DNA of 64,000 nucleotides from RHLJ01 sp963974345 (lineage in GTDB: Bacteria > Bacteroidota > Rhodothermia > Balneolales > Balneolaceae). Location of the stretch: positions 42,013 through 106,012 of the forward strand of contig CAXBBW010000016.1 of NCBI GenBank assembly GCA_963974345.1, written 5' to 3'. This document shows positions 54,136 to 62,658 of this stretch, piece after piece. Below the pieces are notes generated by a model that saw only the letters and a list, made by a program, of their open reading frames with translations, was not told the origin of the DNA and ran no database searches. Numbering within the stretch: position 1 is the stretch's first letter; each line of letters opens with the position of its first letter. The position numbers and the translations under genes were made by a program.

Positions 54136-54762
54136 ATGAAAAATGTTTCTGTTATAGATCATCCTATTGTTCATAGATATCTCACTTTTTTGAGAGATAA
54201 AAATACGAGTACCGCTCTATTTCGAAGAGCAATGTCTAATATTGGAGTGATATTAGCTTATCACTCCCTTTCAGATCTTCCTTTAAACGAAACTGTAATA
54301 GAAACCCCGATTCAGAAAACAAAAGGATTTGTTCCAGGTCCTGATGTAGTAGTAATTCCAATTCTACGAGCGGGATTAAGTCTGGTTGACGGAATTATCA
54401 ACTTTATGCCAGAAGCCAAAGTTGGACATGTTGGTGTGTATCGAAATGAAGAAACACTCCTACCAGTAAATTATTACGATAACCTACCGGATGGGATTGA
54501 AGATGCATATAATCTAGTTGTTGATCCAATGCTGGCAACTGGTGGAAGTGGCAGTCATGCTATCAAATTTCTTAAAGAAAACGGAGCAAAAAATATTCGG
54601 TTTGTTTGTTTAATCGCTGCACCTGAAGGTATCGAAAGACTCCAATCCGATCACCCTGATGTTCCCATAATCACTGCAGCAATTGATGAAAAGCTAAATG
54701 AGAACGCCTACATTGTTCCCGGCCTTGGAGATGCAGGAGACCGGTATTTTGGCACCATTTAA
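54136..54762 (+). CDS. upp: Uracil phosphoribosyltransferase
   Basis: This 208-residue enzyme salvages uracil to UMP with PRPP. Motifs are IPILRAGLSLVDGI, the PRPP-binding VDPMLATGGSG, and the C-terminal GLGDAGDRYFGT uracil-binding loop. It starts 1 base after the AGCS transporter gene. Its end overlaps the probable start of lptC by about 32 bases. Confidence 0.97.
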   Translation: MKNVSVIDHPIVHRYLTFLRDKNTSTALFRRAMSNIGVILAYHSLSDLPLNETVIETPIQKTKGFVPGPDVVVIPILRAGLSLVDGIINFMPEAKVGHVGVYRNEETLLPVNYYDNLPDGIEDAYNLVVDPMLATGGSGSHAIKFLKENGAKNIRFVCLIAAPEGIERLQSDHPDVPIITAAIDEKLNENAYIVPGLGDAGDRYFGTI

Positions 54763-55300
54763 GCGCTATTTTCTCTTGCTCCCACTTTTGGGAATTATAC
54801 ATTGTACTAAACTATCAGAATATGATAGCAAACAAATACAGCAAGCATTAGCAGATTCATTACTCAGCACTACTGAGAGTTGGAACGTTGATATAAATTT
54901 AATTGAAGATGGTTTTCTAATTCTGAATTTAAAAGGTAAATATGCATTTACCATAAAGACGTCAGAACTTCATGAAACCAGAATCAGTGGTCCCGTACAA
55001 ATCAAGATTTACAAAGAAAATGGGATATTAGAGAGTACAGTAACTTGTGATAGTGCTTTATACAAACCCAGTGACTCGATCTTTGAAATGTTTGGAAAAG
55101 TAAAGGTTAATACTTCAGATGGCAGAAAGCTCCGTTCCGATTATCTAAAATGGGAACGAAATTTAGATCAAGTAAGCACTCCTGAATTTGTTATTTTTAT
55201 CTCCCCTCCTGATAGTATTGCTGCAAATGGTTTTTTTGGTGATACTGATCTAACTAACTACACCTTAAATGAAGGTGGTGGACAAGTGGTATTAGATTGA
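54731..55300 (+). CDS. lptC: LptC-like lipoprotein for LPS export
   Basis: This protein of 189 residues has a lipoprotein-type N-terminus (LLLPLLGIIHC) and a beta-rich periplasmic domain with repeated short strands. DGFLILNLKGKYAFTIK, ITVTCDSALYKPSDSIFEMFGKVKV and SDGRKLRSDYLKWERN resemble LptC and the OstA fold. Together with the next gene it suggests the LPS-bridge proteins. Possible starts are ATG 54698, ATG 54731 and TTG 54749; I use 54731 because the longest form adds residues unlike a signal peptide. All starts lie in upp. The stop overlaps the TTG start of the OstA-like gene (TTGA). Confidence 0.72.
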   Translation: MQETGILAPFKRYFLLLPLLGIIHCTKLSEYDSKQIQQALADSLLSTTESWNVDINLIEDGFLILNLKGKYAFTIKTSELHETRISGPVQIKIYKENGILESTVTCDSALYKPSDSIFEMFGKVKVNTSDGRKLRSDYLKWERNLDQVSTPEFVIFISPPDSIAANGFFGDTDLTNYTLNEGGGQVVLD

Positions 55301-56709
55301 AAACTAATTTTGCACATATCTTTTTTGCAGTGCTTTTATATATCGGATTGTTTTCTCAAGCATCAGAAGCACAAAGTATAGTAACGCTTCAAAGATTTGA
55401 GTCAGCTAAGGTTACAACCATTAATGGTGAGCGAATTCGTAAAATATATAATGCCAGAATGAGTTTAGGCGATGTAACTATGGTTTGCGATAGCGCTTGG
55501 CAATATTTGAATAGAAATGAACTCCAAGCTTTTGGCAATATTCAAATTGATACCTCTACAGAAAATATTTGGACCGATACCCTTTATTATTACACCAATC
55601 AAGATTTAAGTAAACTTCGGGGTCGGGTAATTATAAAGCAAGACAGTACGCTTCTCTTTGGAGAAAAGGTGAACTACAATTTCCTAACCAAAGTGGCTTA
55701 CTTCGAAGATGGAATACGGCTAGAAGATGATGAAGGAATTCTTACAGCTTTTCAAGGTACCTACTTCCAAAATCAGGACAGTGCTATTTTCCGAAATCAT
55801 GTTCAAATTTCAGATTCTGCCCAATATGCTGAAGGGGATAGTCTATTTATAAACCGAAAACGAGAATACCTTCAATTATATAGCAATGTTTTTGTGATGG
55901 ATAGCACCAATAATGGGGTGCTTACTGGAGATTACTTAGAAGCAGATTCTACTGGTCGACGTTACATTTTAGGAAATGGATATTTAAGAAGTATAGATTC
56001 AGATTCTACCTCATCTGATACTACTCATATTTATGCCAGAGAATTACTAATGATCGAAAATGACACGGTTTCTACAATTAGCGGGTATTCTGATGTTTCT
56101 GTTTGGTCTGAAAATTTCTCTTCATTATCGGATTCACTTTTTTATAATGGAAAAACTGAATTATTTGAGCTAGATGGAGCTCCAAAAGCTTGGCATAAAA
56201 GTATCCAGCTTTCAGGCCCTTTTATTACTGTACAAATGGATAGTAATCAGGTAAAAGAGCTTCGATCTTATGTGAGTGCTTTTGCAGTTCAAGAAGACTC
56301 ATTAACTAAACGCCTGCATCAACTTAAAGGAGATTCTCTTTTTGCCTATTTTGATAAAGGCAACCTTTATGAAATCTTGATTCATCCAAATAGTGAAATA
56401 CTCTACCACACTAAAAACGATGCACAAGAACCCGATGGAGCTATGGAAAGTACATCACCAAAAACGATATTATATTTTAAGAACGGGGAGCTTACTCAAG
56501 CTAAAATGGGAAAAAATAATGGACTTTTTCTACCCGAATATGAAGGATTAGTGGACAGAAAATTAGAGGGTTTCGAGTGGAATCCGGAACTAAGACCTAT
56601 TAAAACAACCGAACAACTTCTTCCAAAATGGGATCCTATTTCTAAAGAGAGACCGTTTGAACTTCCAGAAAGGTATATTCTTTTCATGAAAAAGAATATA
56701 CCTGAATGA
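55297..56709 (+). CDS. OstA-like/LptA-type LPS transport protein
   Basis: This 470-residue protein has a signal peptide (cleavage near SEAQ) and several OstA-type repeats, recognised by MVCDSAWQYLNRNELQAFGNIQIDTST and VIIKQDSTLLFGEKVNYNFLTKVAYFEDGIRLED, each cited as a pattern of paired strands. LptA-type proteins form the beta-jellyroll bridge for LPS across the periplasm; the Bacteroidota versions are longer than the 185-residue E. coli one. The start is TTG 55297, overlapping the lptC stop; no better start exists. It overlaps the next gene by 4 bases. Confidence 0.78.
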   Translation: MKTNFAHIFFAVLLYIGLFSQASEAQSIVTLQRFESAKVTTINGERIRKIYNARMSLGDVTMVCDSAWQYLNRNELQAFGNIQIDTSTENIWTDTLYYYTNQDLSKLRGRVIIKQDSTLLFGEKVNYNFLTKVAYFEDGIRLEDDEGILTAFQGTYFQNQDSAIFRNHVQISDSAQYAEGDSLFINRKREYLQLYSNVFVMDSTNNGVLTGDYLEADSTGRRYILGNGYLRSIDSDSTSSDTTHIYARELLMIENDTVSTISGYSDVSVWSENFSSLSDSLFYNGKTELFELDGAPKAWHKSIQLSGPFITVQMDSNQVKELRSYVSAFAVQEDSLTKRLHQLKGDSLFAYFDKGNLYEILIHPNSEILYHTKNDAQEPDGAMESTSPKTILYFKNGELTQAKMGKNNGLFLPEYEGLVDRKLEGFEWNPELRPIKTTEQLLPKWDPISKERPFELPERYILFMKKNIPE

Positions 56710-58601
56710 TGAACAATCCAATCATTTATATAATGGGAGTTTCTGGGTCTGGAAAAAGTACCATAGGAAAACTTCTAGCTAATGAATTATCACTTCCCTT
56801 TTTTGATGGAGATGATTTCCATACAAAAGAAAACATCAAGAAAATGTCGAAGGGAAATGCATTAAACGATAACGACAGAGTTGAATGGCTTCAATTACTT
56901 AATTCCATCGCAAAGAAAGAGTCCAATAAAGCAGGTGCAATCATTGTTTCTTCAGCTTTAAAAGAAAATTATCGAGAAATACTTTCTAGTAAAATAGATG
57001 ATGTTTTTTGGGTGTATTTAAAAGGGGATTTTGATACGATCCAAAAGCGATTAGAATTCAGAGAGCATGAATATATGCCTTCTTCCTTGCTAAAATCTCA
57101 GTTTGAGACTCTTGAAGAACCTGATTATGGGATTCATATAAATATCACACTCTCCCCAGAACAAATAATATATCGGGCAAAAGCTATGATTTCAAATAAC
57201 TCCGAATTTGGCTTGATTGGTCTAGGTGTGATGGGTAAAAGTTTGAGCAGAAACCTCGCTAAAAAAGGATTCCATCTTTCCTTATTCAATCGCCATTTAC
57301 CAAAAAGCGAAGAAAAAGTAGCGGAAAAATTTATAGAGAAATATTCGGAGCTCTCAAATGCTAAGGGTTTTGAGAATCTTTCACGTTTTGTTGATTCACT
57401 TGAAAGTCCAAAAAAAATCTTCCTAATGGTTCAAGCAGGTGACGTTACTGATGCCGTTATCAATAACTTGGTTCCACTTTTAAGGAAAGGTGATATTATT
57501 ATTGATGGGGGAAATTCTCACTATAAAGACACCGAAAGACGAATCAATTATTTATCTAAGCAAGGTATTCACATATTGGGTGTTGGCGTTTCTGGTGGAG
57601 AAGACGGCGCTTTAAATGGGCCATCTATAATGGCCAGTGGCGAGATTGAAGTCTATAAGAAAGTTAGTATCTATTTAGAATCAATAGCAGCCAAAGATAT
57701 TCATGGAAATGCCTGTTGTACCCTTATTGGTAAAGGTGGATCTGGGCATTTTGTTAAAATGGTTCACAATGGTATTGAGTATGCAGAAATGCAACTTTTA
57801 GCAGAAACCTATCATTTTTTACGCTATGGAAAAGGATTAAACCCTTCTGAAATATCTGATATTTTTGAGCGCTGGAGACAAGGTGATTTAGATAGTTATT
57901 TATTAGAAATCACAGTAGATATTCTTAGAAAAAAAGAAGGCGATGAATGGCTTATAGATCTGATTTTAGATAAGGCTGGAAATAAAGGGACCGGAAGTTG
58001 GACAACCATTGCAGCGGCTGAACTTGGTGTGCCTGCAACAATGATTTCTTCCGCTCTTTTTGCACGATATCTGTCCTCTTTTAAAGAAGAGCGTGATATT
58101 GCAAGTTATCAGTATCAATCTAAGGTTGCCATTCCAAGTGATTTACCTGTTGATCAAGTCGGAATCGCTTATCAATTAGCTAGAGTAATTAATCACCATC
58201 AAGGAATTCATTTGTTAAGTGCTGCATCTAAAGAATATGGGTGGCGCATTAAACTTTGGGAAGTAGCCCGCATGTGGACGAATGGATGTATTATCCGATC
58301 AGAATTAATGAATCATTTAGTTCAAATCCTCCAAGAAACGGATCGAATTCTTTTTGATGAATTGACAAGTCAATCTTGTAATGCCTCAAAACCTTATTTG
58401 GATGAACTCGTAATTGAGACAATAAAAGCTGGACAAAACGCACCTTGCCTAACTTCTGCCCTCCTCTTTCTAAATGGATATACAAACTATCTGAGTAGTG
58501 CGAATATTATTCAGGCTCAGCGTGATTATTTCGGAGCACATACCTACAAACGAATTGATGATCCTAATGGGAAATCGCACCATACTATTTGGAAAGAATG
58601 A
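56706..58601 (+). CDS. Gluconokinase/6-phosphogluconate dehydrogenase fusion
   Basis: This 631-residue protein joins two complete enzymes. Residues 1-165 form a gluconate kinase: Walker A GVSGSGKST (11-19), DGDDFHTKENI and MPSSLLKSQFETLE. Residues 168-631 are a decarboxylating 6-phosphogluconate dehydrogenase: FGLIGLGVMGKSL (NADP fold), IIDGGNSHYKDTERR (264-278), the active-site GVSGGEDGALNGPSIM, and catalytic K351 with H354 and N355 in GHFVKMVHNG. It would turn gluconate into ribulose-5-phosphate, CO2 and NADPH in two steps. The dehydrogenase half is 464 residues, near normal. It is the last gene of the AGCS-upp-lptC-ostA unit and overlaps ostA by 4 bases. Confidence 0.92.
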   Translation: MMNNPIIYIMGVSGSGKSTIGKLLANELSLPFFDGDDFHTKENIKKMSKGNALNDNDRVEWLQLLNSIAKKESNKAGAIIVSSALKENYREILSSKIDDVFWVYLKGDFDTIQKRLEFREHEYMPSSLLKSQFETLEEPDYGIHINITLSPEQIIYRAKAMISNNSEFGLIGLGVMGKSLSRNLAKKGFHLSLFNRHLPKSEEKVAEKFIEKYSELSNAKGFENLSRFVDSLESPKKIFLMVQAGDVTDAVINNLVPLLRKGDIIIDGGNSHYKDTERRINYLSKQGIHILGVGVSGGEDGALNGPSIMASGEIEVYKKVSIYLESIAAKDIHGNACCTLIGKGGSGHFVKMVHNGIEYAEMQLLAETYHFLRYGKGLNPSEISDIFERWRQGDLDSYLLEITVDILRKKEGDEWLIDLILDKAGNKGTGSWTTIAAAELGVPATMISSALFARYLSSFKEERDIASYQYQSKVAIPSDLPVDQVGIAYQLARVINHHQGIHLLSAASKEYGWRIKLWEVARMWTNGCIIRSELMNHLVQILQETDRILFDELTSQSCNASKPYLDELVIETIKAGQNAPCLTSALLFLNGYTNYLSSANIIQAQRDYFGAHTYKRIDDPNGKSHHTIWKE

Positions 58602-58634
58602 GGTAGAATAAAGTTTTAGAAAGATAAAATTTTC

Positions 58635-58674
58635 CGACCTCCCCTCAATCCCCTCCTTAGTAAGTAGGGGAAGC
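58635..58674. repeat. Interspersed intergenic repeat with hairpin
   Basis: In the 136-base convergent gap after the GntK-Gnd gene lies ACCTCCCCTCAATCCCCTCC, followed by TTAGTAAGTAGGGGAAG. Its CCCCT/AGGGG arms (58650-58670) make an imperfect hairpin. The reverse strand reads as KLPLLTKEGIEGR, the translation signature of widespread GGAGGGG-type extragenic repeats. It may also serve as the bidirectional end of both flanking transcripts. Confidence 0.55.
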
Positions 58675-58737
58675 TTTTGATCATCACTAATACAACTTTT
58701 TTTAGATTTAGAAACTGAGATATCTATACCTACAACT

Positions 58738-59361
58738 TTATCTGTCTTGTCTAAACTCTGGAAACAACTTCTGAATATCATCCCAGGGTATTTGAAAATG
58801 ATGATAATCTGGTTTTTCTTCCCAGCTTCCTCCCCATTCTGTAAACCCATGTTTGGCAAAAATTGGAACTATTTCTTCAACCATCCCTCTATATGCCTCC
58901 GAACGATCAAGAAAATCTGATCCTTCTGGAGGAATAACTTCTACTAATTCTTTATCATCGTTAAGTAATAAATATGGATTTTGAATAGGATTAACATCTA
59001 TTGCGGCACCAAAAGCATGGCTACTCCATCGATTTGTTCTCGCCACTAATCTACCGTTAAAGGCCGAGGAATTATTTGCTTTCATAGACTTCAAATCATC
59101 TCCACCAAACTCTTCGATGGGTAAAATTTTGTTGATTGAGAATTGAATATCAAGCAGTTCCTGAAATATAGAAAGTACTTGTTCGGCTAAGATATCAAGT
59201 ACGACCAATGTTCCTTCCTTTTGATTTCCATCAAACCCACAAAAAGTAACTTCAATTGTCTTTAATCTGGAATAATGAACCGGACACTCCTCTCTCCAAA
59301 CTCCCGTTTGCTTCATTAATTCTAGCTTTTTAGGCTCAATTTTATTTATTGTGAATCCCAT
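58738..59361 (-). CDS. M15-family D-Ala-D-Ala peptidase
   Basis: This 207-residue protein matches the M15C-type metallopeptidases (Peptidase_M15_4). The zinc-ligand region is SSHAFGAAIDVNPIQNPY near residue 110, and FTEWGGSWEEKPDYHHFQIPW near residue 187 supplies the catalytic glutamate/aspartate and the last histidine. Such enzymes cut D-Ala-D-Ala or other peptidoglycan peptides. No signal peptide is visible, so a cytoplasmic or non-classically exported form is possible. It converges on the GntK-Gnd gene and is divergent from the SGNH esterase. Confidence 0.85.
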   Translation of the reverse strand: MGFTINKIEPKKLELMKQTGVWREECPVHYSRLKTIEVTFCGFDGNQKEGTLVVLDILAEQVLSIFQELLDIQFSINKILPIEEFGGDDLKSMKANNSSAFNGRLVARTNRWSSHAFGAAIDVNPIQNPYLLLNDDKELVEVIPPEGSDFLDRSEAYRGMVEEIVPIFAKHGFTEWGGSWEEKPDYHHFQIPWDDIQKLFPEFRQDR

Positions 59362-59411
59362 AGTTCAAATTAGTTAATTTAAGTCGATCAAAAAAAAGCT
59401 TATTCAAAAAT

Positions 59412-60506
59412 ATGCGTTTAAAAACAATCTATTTCATAGCCATTGTTCTGACACTTGGTACATGGACACATGATGCAACTTCTCAGGAATACTTTATTCC
59501 TTTCAATCATCCTGAGATTTCCTATGAAGGAAGAGTCGGAATATTTGAAAATCAAGCAACCGAATTTTACTGGTCCGGGACTTCAGTTTCAATCAATTTT
59601 GAAGGAACTAAAGTGAGTGCCAAAATGAAAGAAGAATTCGGAGGTAATTACTACGATATTTTTGTGGATGGTACATTCCAAAAAACAATCAAACCCGCCG
59701 CCAAATTAGCTAGCTATGTATTAGCATCTAATCTATCGAATGAGAAACATTCCCTAGAAATTTTAAAACGGACTGAATATGATCGTGGTAAAAGCTGGTT
59801 TTATGGTTTTGAACTAGGAAAAAACTCGAAAGTACTACCAAAGAATTCCCAAAAAAAGCATCGCATAGAGTATTACGGTGATTCAATTACGGCAGGCTAT
59901 TCTGTAGATGATTACTCAGGAAACGATTCACCAGATAGTATTCATACTAATTACACTCTTTCTTATGCGAATATAATTGCCCAACATTTTGATGCTGAAC
60001 AACAGTGCATTTGCAAAAGTGGAATCGGGATTACCATCAGCTGGTTTCCAGCTATTATGCCAGAAATCTGGGATAGAACCAATCCACTAGATCAAGAAAG
60101 TGAGTGGAATTTTTCGAATTATACCCCTGATTTGGTAATTGTTAACCTATTTCAGAATGATTCATGGTTAATAAATCTTCCGGATCATCCTTCATTTAAG
60201 AAATTTTATGGTGAAAAAGCGCCAAATGAAAATGAGGTTATTGAAGCTTATGCTAAATTTGTAAAGGCTATCAGAACTAAATATCCTAATGCTGCTATTA
60301 TTGCCACCTTAGGAAACATGGATATTACACAGGAAGGTTCAGAATGGCCTGGATATATAGAAGAAGCCGTTACCTCTATCACTGATGAAAATATATACAC
60401 CATTTTCACTCCTTTTAAAAATACACCAGGTCACCCAAAAGTTGATGAGCAAAAGCTAATAGCCGAAAATCTTATCCCCTTCATAGAACATATAATGGGT
60501 TGGTGA
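59412..60506 (+). CDS. CE2-like SGNH carbohydrate esterase
   Basis: This 364-residue secreted protein has a signal peptide (cleavage near DATSQ). Its N-terminal jelly-roll domain (about 30-140) resembles the accessory domain of CE2 acetyl-xylan esterases. The SGNH/GDSL catalytic domain follows: S158 in YYGDSITAGY, the N of NLFQNDSW near residue 251, and the aspartate/histidine end HPKVDEQ near residue 340. It probably removes acetyl groups from xylan or related polysaccharides. It is followed by the methyltransferase with a TGATG junction. Confidence 0.85.
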   Translation: MRLKTIYFIAIVLTLGTWTHDATSQEYFIPFNHPEISYEGRVGIFENQATEFYWSGTSVSINFEGTKVSAKMKEEFGGNYYDIFVDGTFQKTIKPAAKLASYVLASNLSNEKHSLEILKRTEYDRGKSWFYGFELGKNSKVLPKNSQKKHRIEYYGDSITAGYSVDDYSGNDSPDSIHTNYTLSYANIIAQHFDAEQQCICKSGIGITISWFPAIMPEIWDRTNPLDQESEWNFSNYTPDLVIVNLFQNDSWLINLPDHPSFKKFYGEKAPNENEVIEAYAKFVKAIRTKYPNAAIIATLGNMDITQEGSEWPGYIEEAVTSITDENIYTIFTPFKNTPGHPKVDEQKLIAENLIPFIEHIMGW

Positions 60507-61171
60507 TGGATCAGGATTTTTTAAAAGAAGTATCAGCCCAGCTCCGAAAACCGTCGGGTGAATTCGGAAATGAAATCGCCCAAAGAATGAATGAAAGCAA
60601 TCTAAGAATGAACTTAGATACGATTAACTCTTTGAAGATAGAGGATGACCATACGGTACTAGAAATTGGAATGGGGAATGGATTTTTTATTAAGGAAATA
60701 CTTTCTAAAGCCAATAAAGTAAAATATATAGGATGTGATTATTCGGAAGATATGGTTGCTTTGTCCACTGAAATGAATCAAACTTTTATTGATTCGGGTC
60801 AGGCTACATTTCATCTATCTGAAGCTCATCACCTACCTACAGATAATTCCTCTATTGATCATCTTTTTACGATAAACACCATTTATTTTTGGAATGATAT
60901 CCCTACCCTTTTATCAGAGTTCAAACGTGTGCTAAAACCGAATGGCACTCTCGCTATTTCGCTACGACCAGAAGGCTGCTTGAGACAATTTCCAAGCACC
61001 CAGTACAATTTCACTTACTATAATGCCGAACAAGTATCAGAAATACTTAAAGCACATGGATTTTCGGTAAAACAAATTATTGAAGTAACAGAACCTGAAA
61101 TGGAAGTCATGAAAAAGCATTTAATTCCTGAGTTTGCCATATTATTAGCGCATAAAACTTCTACTAACTAA
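60506..61171 (+). CDS. Class I SAM-dependent methyltransferase
   Basis: This protein of 221 residues has the Methyltransf_11-type Rossmann fold. Motif I is VLEIGMGNG (residues 51-59). An acidic VKYIGCDYSEDMV strand binds the SAM ribose, and INTIYFWNDI and FKRVLKPNGTLAISLRP are later landmarks. The ATG at 60506 overlaps the esterase stop; a TTG at 60500 could extend it by two codons. The substrate is unknown. The DUF1080 gene follows 9 bases later. Confidence 0.85.
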   Translation: MDQDFLKEVSAQLRKPSGEFGNEIAQRMNESNLRMNLDTINSLKIEDDHTVLEIGMGNGFFIKEILSKANKVKYIGCDYSEDMVALSTEMNQTFIDSGQATFHLSEAHHLPTDNSSIDHLFTINTIYFWNDIPTLLSEFKRVLKPNGTLAISLRPEGCLRQFPSTQYNFTYYNAEQVSEILKAHGFSVKQIIEVTEPEMEVMKKHLIPEFAILLAHKTSTN

Positions 61172-61180
61172 CAAAATAGA

Positions 61181-61912
61181 ATGTCTAAACCAGCCTTTTT
61201 CCCACTATTCATAATTCTCGTATTGCTAACTAACTGTGCTCCAAAGGAAACAGAAGTTCCTGCATCCGTAGAATCAGAATGGATATCCCTTTTTGATGGA
61301 AAGACATTCGACGGTTGGAAAGAGTACAATTCGGATACCATCAATCCCAGATGGGAAATAGAAGATGGAACTATCTTGGTTTCTCGTGATGGAAATACTC
61401 GAGATAAGAATATTGGATTATCTAAATCAATAATGACCGAACAGACGTTTGGAAATTTTGAATTAGAACTAGAATATAAAATGAGTTTGGGCGGTAATAG
61501 TGGAATCATGTACCATGTGGTAGAGGATTCGAAATACGAAAATGATTATGAAACGGGTCCTGAATATCAAATTTTAGATGATGAATTTTCAGCTTCAGAA
61601 TCGCTTCCCAATCGTATGGCAGCTTCAAGTTATGATATGTTTGTACCCGATTCTTCTAAAAAAAGCCTATACCCTGCTGGAGAATGGAATAGTATAAAAC
61701 TGATTTATGATAATGGACGAGTTGAACATTGGTTGAACGGAGAGAAAGTACTTGAATTTACTGAAGGTAGTGAAGAATGGAAGGAAGCTTATGCGAACAG
61801 TAAATTTCCTGCTAATTTTCCAAATTGGGGAACTTCTAATTCTGGTCACATTAGCTTACAGGATCATGGTGATTTTATAGCGTTTCGGAATATTCGTATA
61901 AGAAAACTATAA
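61181..61912 (+). CDS. 3-Keto-disaccharide hydrolase (DUF1080) lipoprotein
   Basis: This 243-residue protein has a lipobox (LLTNC, residue 19 region) and a single DUF1080 concanavalin-like beta-sandwich: WISLFDGKTFDGWKEY, FGNFELELEYKM, GGNSGIMYHV and the late LQDHGDFIAFRNIRI. The domain is annotated as 3-keto-disaccharide hydrolase; members act on glycans or serve as binding domains at the cell surface. Its context with the CE2-like esterase suggests polysaccharide use. It ends the rightward esterase-methyltransferase-DUF1080 unit. Confidence 0.85.
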   Translation: MSKPAFFPLFIILVLLTNCAPKETEVPASVESEWISLFDGKTFDGWKEYNSDTINPRWEIEDGTILVSRDGNTRDKNIGLSKSIMTEQTFGNFELELEYKMSLGGNSGIMYHVVEDSKYENDYETGPEYQILDDEFSASESLPNRMAASSYDMFVPDSSKKSLYPAGEWNSIKLIYDNGRVEHWLNGEKVLEFTEGSEEWKEAYANSKFPANFPNWGTSNSGHISLQDHGDFIAFRNIRIRKL

Positions 61913-61985
61913 GTAAACACCTTGCCACACTCTGGAGATTGCTTTATCGCATTTTCTCCTTGTAAAAGGTTTCCTTCTATCAAGT

Positions 61986-62014
61986 CCTAGATCTCTGCCT
62001 TCGCAGAGATGACT
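61986..62014 (-). repeat. REP-like extragenic palindrome, inverted copy
   Basis: ATCTCTGC-cttc-GCAGAGAT is a perfect 8-bp stem (61991-62010). Read on the minus strand it is GTCATCTCTGCGAAGGCAGAGATCTAG in two parts (stem 5' arm and 3' arm), with GTCAT before and ATCTA after, the same frame as the plus-strand copy downstream. Confidence 0.7.
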
Positions 62015-62070
62015 TATGTATAGTTAAGAAAGTTAGTCTAAGGTTAGAACATCAACTTACCTCAAAGTTA

Positions 62071-62098
62071 GTCATTCCCACAAAGGTGGGAATCTAAA
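62071..62098 (+). repeat. REP-like extragenic palindrome, direct copy
   Basis: ATTCCCAC-aaag-GTGGGAAT (62074-62093) is a perfect 8-bp stem inside GTCAT...ATCTA, the frame of the widespread GTCATTCCCGCGAAAGCGGGAATCTA class of REP elements. It lies opposite in orientation to the copy at 61986-62014, about 60 bases away, making a BIME-like pair. Confidence 0.7.
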
Positions 62099-62658
62099 TC
62101 GTGAACAACGCCTGTTGCCTTTATAAGTATCTATATTTCTGTAAACGATATCTAACATCTACCAACCCTAATTCTTGGGATTAGTCGTAAAGGCATACAT
62201 GATTTCTATAGATAATAATCCTTATAATTTACAGAAAGGTTTTACCGAATTCACAGATATACGGTTTAAGAAAACTACGGGCATAATTATGACTGCACGA
62301 AGTTTTGCTTCATCATTGTTTAATCGGGATGAAGATTTTTGTAATAAAAGAGACGAAAATAGCAAACGCACTGACTACTCTACGCTAGCGAAGTCTATAG
62401 CCAGAGGTTGGGCACAACACTTGCCATTCACTGTTTAAAAGTCCCATTAATAGAGATATTGACTTGTCTTATTTCCCAATATTGCTTTTTCTTACTTTTT
62501 AACTCTTACTCCTTCACACCTTAAACAATAAGCTGTAAGTAATCTCAATAAGAAATCAGTAATATTACTTAAAAGAGTTCTCTGCAGATATTGAAGCTTT
62601 ACAGTTACGAGTTCAGAACTCTACAATTAAACTTGCTAACATCAAAAAAGTTGAGTAC

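Larger units (their letters stand above)
61913..62658. other. 746-base non-coding region with REP-like elements
   Basis: I see no convincing gene here. Two REP-type hairpins (61986-62014 and 62071-62098) are near the left end, with a 10-base direct repeat AAAGTTAGTC at 62029 and 62064. A TTG-initiated frame (62175-62438) is not protein-like. The rest, AT-rich up to the end of the gene at 62659, has no promoter, tRNA or obvious remnant. Confidence 0.7.

Noticed and set aside
58470..58859. A 129-codon minus-strand frame spanning the gap after the GntK-Gnd gene.
   Set aside because: It crosses the extragenic repeat and overlaps both real genes; its sequence reads as the known shadow translation of such repeats.
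62175..62438. An 87-codon plus-strand frame starting with TTG in the gap before the two-TM paralogue.
   Set aside because: No family resemblance, no start signal and a composition unlike the neighbours; it lies in a repeat-bearing non-coding stretch.
62340..62440. A possible integron attC site, because GTTGGGC at 62407 fits the GTTRRRY core and an imperfect hairpin lies upstream.
   Set aside because: No matching RYYYAAC partner lies at the right distance on the other side, and no integrase or cassette array is visible.
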